In this document: positions 8,389 to 16,380 of the stretch, piece after piece | Layout: each line of letters opens with the position of its first letter | How positions within the stretch are numbered: position 1 is the stretch's first letter | NCBI GenBank assembly: GCA_963695675.1 | Contig: CAVOGY010000005.1 | Span: 859,907-923,906 of the forward strand | Length of the DNA: 64,000 nucleotides | From: DASUPK01 sp963695675 | GTDB lineage: Bacteria > Actinomycetota > Thermoleophilia > Solirubrobacterales > 70-9 | Direction of reading: 5' to 3' | The notes under the pieces: generated by a model | Told to the model about the DNA's origin: nothing | Database searches by the model: none | The model's input: only the letters and a program-made list of their open reading frames with translations | Program-made: the position numbers and the translations under genes

Positions 8389-9750
8389 ATGAGTACGTCC
8401 GCGACCCAAGAGTCACCCCTGGAGCTCTTCTCCGGGCCGGTCAGGAAGTGGTTCCAGGCGTCGTTCGAGGCCCCCACGCCTGCCCAGGCGGCCGGCTGGC
8501 CGGCGATCGCCTCGGGTGCCCACACCCTGATCTGCGCCCCGACGGGCTCCGGAAAGACGCTGGCGGCCTTCCTCTGGGGGATCGACCGGCTCGCCCGGGA
8601 GCCCGAGCGGCTCGGATCGGGAGTGCGAATCGTCTACGTCTCGCCGCTGAAGGCGCTTTCCTACGACATCGAGCGCAACCTGCGCGCCCCTCTGCAGGGG
8701 ATCGGCGCGCCGATCTCGGTCGCGCTGCGCACGGGCGATACTCCCCAATCCGAGCGCCGGGCGATGCGCCGCGAGCCGCCGGACATCCTGATCACCACAC
8801 CCGAGTCGCTCTATCTGATGCTCAGCTCGCAGGCGCGCGAGATCCTCGGCGGGGTCGAGGCCGTGATCGTCGATGAGATCCACGCGGTCGCCCCGTCAAA
8901 GCGCGGCTCACATCTGGCGCTGACGCTGGAGCGACTGGACTACCTGGCGGCCTCTGCCGCGGGTGGCGCCGCGGGGGGCCCCATCGGAGGACGACGCCGT
9001 CGCCCGCAGGATGGGGGGCCCGCGGCGTCAGGACCCGCGGCCCGAGGCGTGCAGCGGATCGGCCTCTCGGCCACGCAGCGTCCGCTCCAGCGGATCGGTC
9101 AGTTCCTCGTCGGCACCGGCCGCGACTGCGAGGTGGTCGACGCGAGCGAGCCCAAGCCGCTCGATCTGCAGATCGTCGTCCCCGTCGAGGACATGGCGGA
9201 GCCGAGCCCGCTGTCGAACAAGCGCCGGGACGGGGCCGACACGGGCAAGACGCCTCACCCGAACCTCGAGCACTCGCCCGAGCGGATCGACCCGGGGCCG
9301 ATCGAGGCATCCCTCGACCCCGCCACCAACACGCGCTCGATCTGGCCGGCGATCTACCCGGAGCTCCTGCGGCTGGTCCTCGAGCACAACTCCACCATCG
9401 TCTTCGTCAACAACCGCCGGGCCGCCGAGCGGATCGCCAAGCGCCTCAACGAGATGCACAACGACGAGCTCGAATCGGAGCTCCCGGCGACAGAGCACGC
9501 TGGGCAGAGCGATTCTCGGGCGGGTGGCGCGGCGAGGAACTCGACATCCGAGGACACGCCTGTACCACAGGATGTCGAGGCCTCGCCGCGACAGGACCGC
9601 CCGCCGAGATCGCCCGCGCCCACCACGGCTCCCTCTCCCACGAGGAACGCGCCCTGGTCGAGGAGCTGCTCAAGTCGGGCGAGCTCCCCTGTCTCGTCGC
9701 CACCTCATCGCTCGAGCTTGGTATCGACATGGGAGCGGTCGACCTGGTGA
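8389..9750 (+). CDS. lhr: Lhr-family DEAD/DEAH-box helicase, N-terminal part (frameshifted gene)
   Basis: First half of a large Lhr-type 3'-5' helicase used in DNA repair and nucleic-acid remodelling. ATG 8389 gives Walker A APTGSGKT at residues 50-57, the DEIH box in VDEIHAVAPSKRGSH and motif III in GLSATQRP. Two low-complexity insertions interrupt non-conserved loops, one after LERLDYLA (about 33 residues) and one after KRLNEMHNDE; both contain the same palindromic DNA element. True homology in this frame ends near 9570-9600. The expected continuation AEIARAHHGSLSHEERALVEELL is read from 9603 in another frame, so the last ~50 residues of this reading frame are spurious. A real frameshift, pseudogene or single-base sequence error would each explain this. 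Confidence 0.85.
   Translation: MSTSATQESPLELFSGPVRKWFQASFEAPTPAQAAGWPAIASGAHTLICAPTGSGKTLAAFLWGIDRLAREPERLGSGVRIVYVSPLKALSYDIERNLRAPLQGIGAPISVALRTGDTPQSERRAMRREPPDILITTPESLYLMLSSQAREILGGVEAVIVDEIHAVAPSKRGSHLALTLERLDYLAASAAGGAAGGPIGGRRRRPQDGGPAASGPAARGVQRIGLSATQRPLQRIGQFLVGTGRDCEVVDASEPKPLDLQIVVPVEDMAEPSPLSNKRRDGADTGKTPHPNLEHSPERIDPGPIEASLDPATNTRSIWPAIYPELLRLVLEHNSTIVFVNNRRAAERIAKRLNEMHNDELESELPATEHAGQSDSRAGGAARNSTSEDTPVPQDVEASPRQDRPPRSPAPTTAPSPTRNAPWSRSCSSRASSPVSSPPHRSSLVSTWERSTW
8961..9035 (+). repeat. Palindromic in-gene element, copy E1 (in frame)
   Basis: 75 bases starting GGGTGGCGC and ending CAGGACC. Two arms (8969-8984 and about 9010-9026) form an imperfect stem of nine plus seven base pairs around a loop that contains ATCGGAGGAC and CAGGAT. 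The copy at 9522-9598 shares the entry sequence, loop and exit, while its stem bases differ but still pair. At 75 bases it keeps the lhr frame and encodes an Ala/Gly/Arg-rich peptide between two helicase motifs. Confidence 0.65.
9522..9598 (+). repeat. Palindromic in-gene element, copy E2 (at the lhr frameshift)
   Basis: 77 bases with the same GGGTGGCGC entry and CAGGACC exit as E1. The arms GCGGCGAGG..TCGACATCC (9529-9549) and GGATGTCGA..CCTCGCCGC (9570-9589) pair around a loop with CGAGGAC, ACGCC and a nested CCTGT/ACAGG hairpin. Read in the lhr frame it encodes AGGAA...PQD, like E1. Its length is one base short of a multiple of three, matching the one-base shift needed to rejoin the helicase. 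Confidence 0.65.
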
Positions 9751-12700
9751 TCCAGGTGGAGTCGCCCAAGTCCGTCACCCGCGGGATCCAGCGGGTGGGT
9801 CGCGCCGGTCACACCCTCGGTGAGGTCTCGAAGGGCCGGATCTTCCCGAAGTTCCGGGCCGATCTGCTCGAGTCCGCGGTGGTCGCCCGCCGGATGCGCA
9901 CGGGCGAGATCGAGGAGACGGTGATCCCCCAGAACCCCCTCGACGTGCTGGCCCAGCACCTGGTCTCGATGGCGGCGCTCGACGAGTGGGAAGTGGACGA
10001 GGTCGAGCACCTGGTTCGCTCTGCGCAGCCCTTCGCCGAGCTCTCCCGCGAGCAGCTGGAAAACGTCCTCGACATGCTGGACGGCCGCTACCCGTCCGAT
10101 AGGTTCGCCGAGCTGCGCCCGCGGATCGTCTGGGATCGCACCAAGGGCAAGATGCGCGGTCGCCCCGGAGCCAGGCAGCTGGCCGTCGCCAACGCGGGCA
10201 CGATTCCCGACCGGGGCCTCTACGGGGTTCACTTGCCAGATGGGAGGCGCGTCGGCGAGCTCGATGAGGAGATGGTCTACGAGGCGCGGCCGGGACAGAC
10301 CTTCCTGCTCGGGGCGAGCACCTGGCGGATCGAAGAGATCACCCGCGACCGGGTGATCGTCACGCCCGCTCCCGGCACTCCGGGTGCGGTCCCGTTCTGG
10401 CGCGGCGACGGGATCGGCCGACCTGCCGAGCTCGGAAAGGCGATCGGCGCCTTCTCGCGCGAGGCCGTCAACGCCGACCCGAAGAAGCTCGCCAAGCAAA
10501 ATGACCTGGACAAGCTCGCCGCGCAGAACCTCGTCAATTACCTGACCGAGCAGCAGGCTGCGACCAGGGTGGTCCCCTCGGACGAGGCGATCGTTGTCGA
10601 GCGCTTCCGCGACGAGATCGGAGACTGGCGCCTTTGCGTGCTGTCTCCCTGGGGTGGCCGGGTACACGCCGCCTGGGCCCTGGCCCTGTCGGCCAAGATC
10701 CGGGACGAGCGGGACCTCGAGGCCGATGCGATCTGGTCGGACGACGGGATCGTGGTCCACCTGCCCGACGCCGACGAGCCGCCCCCCGCCGACCTGGTGA
10801 TGATCGAGCCCGATGAGATCGAGGACCTGGTGATCCGCGAGCTCTCCGGCTCCGCCCTGTTCGGCGCTCGCTTCCGCGAGAACGCGGCACGCTCGCTGCT
10901 GATCCCGCGAGCCTGGCCCGGCAAGCGCACGCCGCTCTGGCAGCAGCGTCTCAAGTCCCAGAGCCTGCTCGAGGTCGCCCGCGACTTCCCCCGCTTCCCG
11001 GTGATCCTCGAGACCTACCGCGAGGTGATGCGCGACGTTCTGGACCTCCCTGCCCTGAAGGATCTGCTCCGCGACCTGCACTCGCGCCGGATCACGATGG
11101 TCGAGGTCGAGACGCCGACGGCATCGCCCTTTGCCTCCTCGCTGCTTTTCGACTACGTCGCGACCTACATGTACGAGGGCGACACGCCCAACGCGGAGCG
11201 CCGCGCAGCCGCGCTCGCCCTCGACCGCGACCTGCTCGCCGAGCTGCTCGGCCAGGAGGAGCTGCGCGAGCTGATCGACCCCGAGGCGCTCGAGGAGGTG
11301 GCCGAGCAGCTGCAGCACCTGACCGAGGCGGGCCAGGCCAAGGACCGAGACGGGCTCCAGCAGATTCTCCGCCGCCTCGGCGACCTGACCGCCGAGGAGT
11401 GCGAGCAGCGCACCGAGGAGGGCTATTCGGCCAAGTCGATGCTCGACAAGCTGGTCAAGGAGCGTCGCGCAGCGGTGGTCAGGATCGCCGGCGAGGAGCG
11501 CTACATCGCGGCCGAGGACGCCGGCCTTTACCGCGACGCCCTCGGCGTGCCGCCGCCGGCCGGCCTGCCCGAGAGCTTCCTGGAGCCGGTAGACGACGCC
11601 CTCGTCTCCCTGGCCCGGCGCTACGCCGCGACCCACGTGCCCTTCCCCACCCGCCAGCTCGCCGAGCGCTACGGCGTCGACCCGAGCTCGGTGCTACGCG
11701 AGCTGGAGCGCTCCGGAGACGTGGTCCGCGGAGAGCTGCTCCCCGGAGGCACCTCGCGCGAATGGTGCGAAGCCGATGTCCTGCGGCGGCTGCGCCGCGC
11801 CAGCCTGGCCCGCCTGCGCCAGGAGGTCGAGGCCACCGACCAGCGGGAGCTTGCCCGCTTCCTGCCGAGCTGGCAGAACGTCGACGCTCACGGCCGCTCG
11901 GGGGCCGGCCCGGATCGCCTGCGGGAGGCTCTGGTCTCCCTGCAAGGGGTGGCCCTGACCCCGAAGACCTGGGAGCGCGACGTGCTGCGGCGGCGCCTCG
12001 GCGAGTACAGCCCGACCTGGCTGGACGAGCTCTGCACCAGCGGCGAGCTCGTCTGGGTGGGCGCCGGGGCCCTGGGGCGAAGTGACGGACGGGTCGCCCT
12101 CTACTTCCGCGAGGACGTCCGGCTCGCCGGCCCCCCACCGGCAAACGCCAAGATCGATCCGCCCGAGGGCGAGATCCACGACGCGATCCGAGAGCGCCTG
12201 GCACACGGGCCCTGCTTCTGGCTCGACCTGCTTGAGCTGGACGGCTCGGCTGAGGAGCTCCACGAGGCCCTCTGGGACCTCGCCTGGGCCGGCGAGGTCA
12301 CGAACGACGCCTTCGCGCCCCTGCGGGCGCCCCGCCTTCGCGCGGCCCAGCGCTCGGAGCGAGGCGGGCGTCGCTTCGCTCGCCGGCGGGCGGCGGCCGC
12401 GGGGACGGTGATCGGGCGCTGGTCGCTCACCGCGCCCCTGTTCGAGGACGCTCCCTCGGCGGGACCTCGCATGCGCGCATTGGCCGAGCTGATGCTGGAG
12501 CGTCATGGGATCGTCACCAGGGAGACGGCAATCGCGGAGGGCATCCCCGGCGGCTTCGCCTCCATCTACGGCGAGCTCCAGAACCTGGAGCTGCTCGGGA
12601 CCGCCAGGCGCGGCTACTTCGTCGAGGGCCTCGGCGGCGCCCAGTTCGCCCTACCGGGCGCGGTGGAGCGGCTGCGCAGCCTGCCGCGCGCCGAGGGATC

Positions 12701-13055
12701 CCTCCAGGTGCTGGCCGCCACCGATCCGGCCAATCCGTACGGGGCGACGCTCTCCTGGCCGAAGCTCGAGGGCCAGCGGCGGCCAGCTCGGACGGCGGGT
12801 GCCTACGTGATGCTCCGGGACGGCGAGCCGCTGCTCTACGTCGAGCGCGGCGGCAAGGGGATCCTCCGGCTCCAGGAGCTCAGCGACGAGGAATTCGCCG
12901 CCACCCTGGCCGAGCTCGCGGAGGCCGCTCAGCGCGGGGTGATCGAGCGCCTGGCGATCGAGCGACTCGACGGTGAGCCGGTGATCGGCTCGGGCATGGA
13001 GGAGGCCCTGATCGAGGCCGGCTTCAGGCGCCAGCCGCGCCGCCTGGTCGCCTGA
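9729..13055 (+). CDS. lhr: Lhr-family helicase, second RecA domain and C-terminal domains (frameshifted gene)
   Basis: Continuation of the same helicase. The frame is open well upstream of 9729, and homology begins about 9603 with ARAHHGSLSHEERALVEELLKSGELP, then VATSSLELGIDMGAVDLVIQ and the motif VI segment GIQRVGRAGH. The remainder carries the winged-helix and long Lhr C-terminal region (DUF4921-like core and DNA-glycosylase-partner domain typical of ~1500-residue Lhr proteins). Joined with the upstream part, a repaired protein would be about 1555 residues, the normal size for Lhr. Any independently translated form would lack Walker A and would have no helicase activity. Confidence 0.85.
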   Translation: MGAVDLVIQVESPKSVTRGIQRVGRAGHTLGEVSKGRIFPKFRADLLESAVVARRMRTGEIEETVIPQNPLDVLAQHLVSMAALDEWEVDEVEHLVRSAQPFAELSREQLENVLDMLDGRYPSDRFAELRPRIVWDRTKGKMRGRPGARQLAVANAGTIPDRGLYGVHLPDGRRVGELDEEMVYEARPGQTFLLGASTWRIEEITRDRVIVTPAPGTPGAVPFWRGDGIGRPAELGKAIGAFSREAVNADPKKLAKQNDLDKLAAQNLVNYLTEQQAATRVVPSDEAIVVERFRDEIGDWRLCVLSPWGGRVHAAWALALSAKIRDERDLEADAIWSDDGIVVHLPDADEPPPADLVMIEPDEIEDLVIRELSGSALFGARFRENAARSLLIPRAWPGKRTPLWQQRLKSQSLLEVARDFPRFPVILETYREVMRDVLDLPALKDLLRDLHSRRITMVEVETPTASPFASSLLFDYVATYMYEGDTPNAERRAAALALDRDLLAELLGQEELRELIDPEALEEVAEQLQHLTEAGQAKDRDGLQQILRRLGDLTAEECEQRTEEGYSAKSMLDKLVKERRAAVVRIAGEERYIAAEDAGLYRDALGVPPPAGLPESFLEPVDDALVSLARRYAATHVPFPTRQLAERYGVDPSSVLRELERSGDVVRGELLPGGTSREWCEADVLRRLRRASLARLRQEVEATDQRELARFLPSWQNVDAHGRSGAGPDRLREALVSLQGVALTPKTWERDVLRRRLGEYSPTWLDELCTSGELVWVGAGALGRSDGRVALYFREDVRLAGPPPANAKIDPPEGEIHDAIRERLAHGPCFWLDLLELDGSAEELHEALWDLAWAGEVTNDAFAPLRAPRLRAAQRSERGGRRFARRRAAAAGTVIGRWSLTAPLFEDAPSAGPRMRALAELMLERHGIVTRETAIAEGIPGGFASIYGELQNLELLGTARRGYFVEGLGGAQFALPGAVERLRSLPRAEGSLQVLAATDPANPYGATLSWPKLEGQRRPARTAGAYVMLRDGEPLLYVERGGKGILRLQELSDEEFAATLAELAEAAQRGVIERLAIERLDGEPVIGSGMEEALIEAGFRRQPRRLVA

Positions 13056-13056
13056 G

Positions 13057-13130
13057 ATGCGAGGGTGCTCCGCAGATGCGCGGGCGCGCGTCAGCACGAC
13101 CCGTTTCAGGCAGCAGGAGCAACCCGTTTA
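13057..13130 (+). repeat. Hairpin repeat after lhr stop (interrupted copy)
   Basis: Begins two bases after the lhr TGA with ATGCGAGGGTGCTCCGCAG (13057-13075) and resumes at CAGGAGCAACCCG (13114-13125). The same sequence occurs uninterrupted on the other strand at 35664-35692, directly after the polX stop. The intact form is a GGGT-GCTCC / GGAGC-ACCC hairpin; here about 40 bases separate the two arms. Confidence 0.5.
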
Positions 13131-13133
13131 GTC

Positions 13134-13916
13134 ATGGCCGAGGGCGACTCGATCCTGAGGCTCGCCAGGCGGCTCGACCGGACGCTGGCGGGGTCGGCGC
13201 TCGCGGCGCGCACCCCGGGACCGCGACGCCCAGTGGGTCTATCCGTCGACCGGATCGACGGCAGCGTGCTGGAACGCGTCGAGAGCCGCGGCAAGCACCT
13301 GCTCTTCCACTTCGACCGCGGCACCGTCCTCCACAGCCACCTTGGCATGCGCGGCTCCTGGCACCTTTACGGATCCGGCGAGCGCTGGCGGCGGCCGGCG
13401 GCGCAGGCCTGGATCGTGCTCGCCGGCGACGACTCCGAGGCTGTCAACTTCGGCGGCTCTGTGATGCGGATCGCGACCGAGATGCAGCTGCGGCGCGATC
13501 CGCGTCTGGCGCGGCTAGGGCCCGACCTGCTGGCCGCGGACTTCGACGCCGCCGCGGCAGCCCGTGCCCTCCGCGCGGCTGGGCCCCCGGTGGAGATCGG
13601 CGAGGCCCTGCTCGATCAGAGCCTGGTGGCGGGAATCGGCAACATCTTCAAGTCGGAGGGCTGCTTCGCGGCCGGGATCAATCCATGCCGCCGCCTCGAA
13701 TCGCTGAGCGACGAGGAACTCAAGGCGCTCCTCGAGGTGATCCGCGGCCTGATGCTCGAAGCGGTCGAGACCGGCCACCAGCCTCATCGCGTCTACCGCG
13801 AGGTCGGCAGGCCATGTCCGCAACTGCCGGACGACGATCCGGTCTCGCGCACAGGGCGATTCGGCGCGGCTCAGCTACTGGTGCCCCGCGTGCCAACCTG
13901 GCTGAACGCGCGATAA
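13134..13916 (+). CDS. nei: Fpg/Nei (Nei2-like) DNA glycosylase, zinc finger frameshifted
   Basis: Base-excision repair glycosylase/AP lyase of the endonuclease VIII type. ATG 13134 gives MAEGDSILRLA; the family start is normally M-P-E, with the second-position proline as nucleophile, so Ala2 here is odd. ESRGKHLLFHF, HSHLGMRGSWHLY and the H2TH segment LLDQSLVAGIGNIFKSEG are conserved. After RPCPQ at 13823 the conserved zinc finger continues in the +1 frame: CRTTIRSRAQGDSA... then YWCPACQ, stopping at 13905. Dropping one base at 13824 restores Cys-x2-Cys-x18-Cys-x2-Cys. As written, the protein ends in an unrelated tail and has no zinc finger. Confidence 0.82.
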   Translation: MAEGDSILRLARRLDRTLAGSALAARTPGPRRPVGLSVDRIDGSVLERVESRGKHLLFHFDRGTVLHSHLGMRGSWHLYGSGERWRRPAAQAWIVLAGDDSEAVNFGGSVMRIATEMQLRRDPRLARLGPDLLAADFDAAAAARALRAAGPPVEIGEALLDQSLVAGIGNIFKSEGCFAAGINPCRRLESLSDEELKALLEVIRGLMLEAVETGHQPHRVYREVGRPCPQLPDDDPVSRTGRFGAAQLLVPRVPTWLNAR

Positions 13917-13926
13917 TCGAGGTCGG

Positions 13927-14625
13927 ATGGAGAGCGGAGCAAGAGAAGCGATCGTTGAGCTGCTGGGGGGTGTTCCTCTGTTCTCTGAGCTCTCTTCGGA
14001 GGAGCTCGACGAGGTCGCCCGGGTGGCGATCCCCCGCAGCTACCCGCGCGAGACGCGGGTCTTCCACGAGGGTGACCCCGGAGAGGCCTGCTACGTCGTC
14101 AGCCAGGGCAGCTGCCGGGTAACGCGCCAGCACTCGGATGGGCGGGTGATCACCCTGGCGACCCTCGGCCCGGGGGCGATCTTCGGCGAGCTGGCGATGC
14201 TCGATGGAGAGCGGCGCTCGGCGAGCGTTGAGACCGCGGAGAACACTGAGCTGCTGGCGCTGCCCGCGACCGACATGCGGGCCCTGATCGCCTCGCACCC
14301 GGGGATGGCCAAGAAACTCATCGTGGCTCTAACTCGCCGCCTGCGGGAGGCGAACGAGCGGATCGCGCGCCAATCCTTCCAGACCGTTCCGAGCCGGGTC
14401 GCCGGAGTCCTCAACCAGCTGCTCGCCGAGGAGACGGTCACACCCCTGGTTTGCGACAGAGTCACGATCCGGCTGCGCCAGTCCGACCTCGCCCAGATGG
14501 CCGGAACGTCGCGCGAGAGCGTCAGCCGCTTCCTCGCCACCCTCGAGCGGGCCGGGGTCGTCCAGGTGGGGCGCGGCCGAGTCACCGTTATCGAGCCCGC
14601 GCGGCTGGACGCCTACATTTTCTAG
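13927..14625 (+). CDS. Crp/Fnr-family transcriptional regulator
   Basis: 232-residue one-component regulator. Residues ~15-130 are a cyclic-nucleotide-binding-like beta barrel (FHEGDPGEACYVVSQGSCRV, GAIFGELAMLDGERRSASVE). A dimerisation helix follows, then a winged helix at the C-terminus (LRQSDLAQMAGTSRESVSRFLATLERAGVV). The GELAML-x2-ERRSAS stretch resembles the cAMP phosphate-binding cassette of Crp, so cAMP binding is plausible. No Cys cluster of the Fnr type is present. It starts 10 bases after the glycosylase frame and may share its transcript. Confidence 0.9.
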   Translation: MESGAREAIVELLGGVPLFSELSSEELDEVARVAIPRSYPRETRVFHEGDPGEACYVVSQGSCRVTRQHSDGRVITLATLGPGAIFGELAMLDGERRSASVETAENTELLALPATDMRALIASHPGMAKKLIVALTRRLREANERIARQSFQTVPSRVAGVLNQLLAEETVTPLVCDRVTIRLRQSDLAQMAGTSRESVSRFLATLERAGVVQVGRGRVTVIEPARLDAYIF

Positions 14626-14648
14626 CGGACACCAGGCCGCTCTACTCT

Positions 14649-14752
14649 GAGCGAAGGCGAAGGCCTGAGCGGTTATGTGGAGCGGCCGCTTGTGGCCGCG
14701 ATCTGATGGCGAAGCCGTTCAACCACACCACCGCGATCTGATGGCGAAGCCG
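14649..14752 (+). repeat. Dispersed palindromic repeat, copy A
   Basis: A ~70-base unit (14649-14718) starting GAGCGAAGG, then TGAGCGGTT, then a GCGGCC/GGCCGC hairpin and ending GATCTGATGGCGAAGCCG. The last ~22 bases are duplicated at 14731-14752, and this duplicate supplies the likely ATG of pcm. Near-identical units lie at 38661-38731 (same strand) and 23031-23068 (opposite strand, second half only). Confidence 0.75.
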
Positions 14753-15421
14753 CCTCCCGGCCGCGAACCGGACTTCGCCGAGCAACGCGCCTGGATGGTG
14801 GAGCGCCAGCTCCATCGGCGCGGGATCGAGGACGAGAGGGTTCTGGCCGCCATGGCGGCCGTTCCCCGGGAGCACTTCGTCCCCGAGTCTGTGCGCTCCA
14901 GCGCCTACAACGACTCGGCGCTCCCGATCGGGCACGAGCAGACGATCTCCCAGCCGTGGGTGGTCGCCGCCATCTGCCAGGCACTCGACCTCGACGGTGA
15001 CGAGAACGTGCTCGAGATCGGGACAGGCTCCGGCTACTCGGCGGCCGTGCTCGCCGAGCTGGCCGACTCCGTGATCAGCCTGGAGCGCGTGCCCGATCTC
15101 GGCGAGACGGCCATGCGCAAGCTCGAGGAGCTGGGGGTCGCCAACGTCGAGGTGATCGTCGGAGACGGGAGCCGCGGTTACCCGGCGGCCGCTCCGTACG
15201 AAGCGATCGCCGTCCACGCGGCCACGCCGGAGGCCCCCCACAGCCTGCTCGCGGAGCTGGCGAGCGATGGCCGGCTGGTCGTGCCGATCGCGACCGGGTC
15301 GGCGGACCTCCTGACCGCCTTCGTCAGGGAGAACGGCGACCTGCACCAGGAGACGATTGGCCCGTGTCGCTTCGTGCCCCTGATCGGCGCCGAGGGCTTC
15401 AGGCCGCCCGAGAGCGACTGA
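14741..15421 (+). CDS. pcm: Protein-L-isoaspartate O-methyltransferase
   Basis: Repairs isoaspartyl damage by SAM-dependent methylation in the cytoplasm. The chosen start is ATG 14741 (MAKPPPGREPDFAEQRAWMV), 226 residues; the frame extends further upstream through the dispersed repeat, but that part is not protein-like. Motifs are VPREHFVPE, AYNDSALPIGHEQTISQP around the active site, and the SAM-binding LEIGTGSGYSAAVLAEL. An alternative start is the internal methionine before VERQLHRRG. The gene is unusual in taking its start codon from repeat DNA. Confidence 0.88.
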   Translation: MAKPPPGREPDFAEQRAWMVERQLHRRGIEDERVLAAMAAVPREHFVPESVRSSAYNDSALPIGHEQTISQPWVVAAICQALDLDGDENVLEIGTGSGYSAAVLAELADSVISLERVPDLGETAMRKLEELGVANVEVIVGDGSRGYPAAAPYEAIAVHAATPEAPHSLLAELASDGRLVVPIATGSADLLTAFVRENGDLHQETIGPCRFVPLIGAEGFRPPESD

Positions 15422-15447
15422 CAGAGCGACTGAAGTAGGCTCGCCCG

Positions 15448-15852
15448 GTGAATTCCGCTCTTTACGTGCTCAACTTCTACTCGCCGATCTTCGTCGACCA
15501 GCTCCGCAGCGGCCGGAAGACGGCGACCATCAGGCTGGGTGACAAATCGCGCAAATACAAGCGCGGTCAGGTCGTCTGGATCACGATCGGCTACCGCCAT
15601 CAGCCGCGCGAGAAGATCTTCGCCGCCGTGATCGACGACGTCGAGGTGAAGAAGGTGCAGGAGCTCTCCCCCCGCGACGTCGAGCACGACAACCCGGAGT
15701 TCCGCCGCCGCGAGGAGACCGTCGATTTCCTGGCCACGATCTACACGCGGCCGATCTCCGACGAGGACACCGTCACGGTGATCCGCTTTTCCCAGATCGT
15801 CGAGCGACCCAGCACGCAGTTCGGGAACGGCGAGACCCCGTCGCGGAACTGA
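15448..15852 (+). CDS. ASCH-domain-like protein
   Basis: 134-residue protein starting at GTG 15448. LNFYSPIFVDQLRSGRKTATIRLGDKSRKYKRGQ matches the ASCH fold, in which the conserved Gly-x-Lys-x-x-Thr-x-Arg (GRKTATIR) lines an RNA- or nucleotide-binding groove. The family includes putative RNA-binding regulators and some amidohydrolases, so the exact activity cannot be assigned. It starts 26 bases after pcm and may be co-transcribed. The last ~15 residues look disordered. Confidence 0.7.
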   Translation: MNSALYVLNFYSPIFVDQLRSGRKTATIRLGDKSRKYKRGQVVWITIGYRHQPREKIFAAVIDDVEVKKVQELSPRDVEHDNPEFRRREETVDFLATIYTRPISDEDTVTVIRFSQIVERPSTQFGNGETPSRN

Positions 15853-15885
15853 ACCGTGCGCTTGGCCGCCTCGTAGATTCAGTCG

Positions 15886-16359
15886 ATGGCCGAATACCGG
15901 TTCCTCACCACCTGGCTTTTGCAGGCTGAGCTCGATCGGGTCTGGGACGCGATCTACGACTCAGAGCGCTGGCCCGAGTGGTGGAAGGGCGTGCTCGAGG
16001 CCGACAAGCTCGAGGAGGGCGATGACGCCGGGATTGGCCAGTACGGCCGCTATGTCTGGAAGTCCAAGCTTCCCTACCGACTCGAGTTCTTCGTGCGAAC
16101 CACCGAGGTCGAGCGACCGCACCTGCTGGTGGGGGACGCGAGCGGCGAGCTGGCGGGAGTCGGACGGTGGCGCCTGTTCGAGCGGGACGGCGTTACGGCC
16201 GTGCTCTACGAGTGGAACGTGCGCACGACGCGGTCCTGGATGAACCTGCTTACCCCGATCGCCCGCCCGATCTTCGCCGTCAATCACGACTACGTGATGC
16301 GCAACGGCGGCCATGGGCTGGCCGAGCTGCTCGGAGCGCCGCTTCTGGCGATCGACTAG
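15886..16359 (+). CDS. SRPBCC-family (polyketide cyclase/START-like) protein
   Basis: 157-residue protein of the SRPBCC ligand-binding fold. The N-terminal FLTTWLLQAELDRVWDAIYDSERWPEWWKGV is the standard opening strand and helices, and LYEWNVRTTRSWMNLLTPIARPIF is the long C-terminal helix. Members bind hydrophobic ligands in a deep pocket, but the ligand cannot be predicted. It ends 40 bases before the CIRCE operator of groES and belongs to the preceding transcription unit. Confidence 0.8.
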   Translation: MAEYRFLTTWLLQAELDRVWDAIYDSERWPEWWKGVLEADKLEEGDDAGIGQYGRYVWKSKLPYRLEFFVRTTEVERPHLLVGDASGELAGVGRWRLFERDGVTAVLYEWNVRTTRSWMNLLTPIARPIFAVNHDYVMRNGGHGLAELLGAPLLAID

Positions 16360-16380
16360 AGGCCGAAGCTCACCTCTGGC

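Noticed and set aside
9705..11636. 643-codon open frame on the minus strand
   Set aside because: It is antisense to lhr, has no recognisable domain and reflects the GC-rich codon pattern of the real gene. Similar long shadows at 39781-41436, 41551-43077 and 54599-56887 were left out for the same reason.
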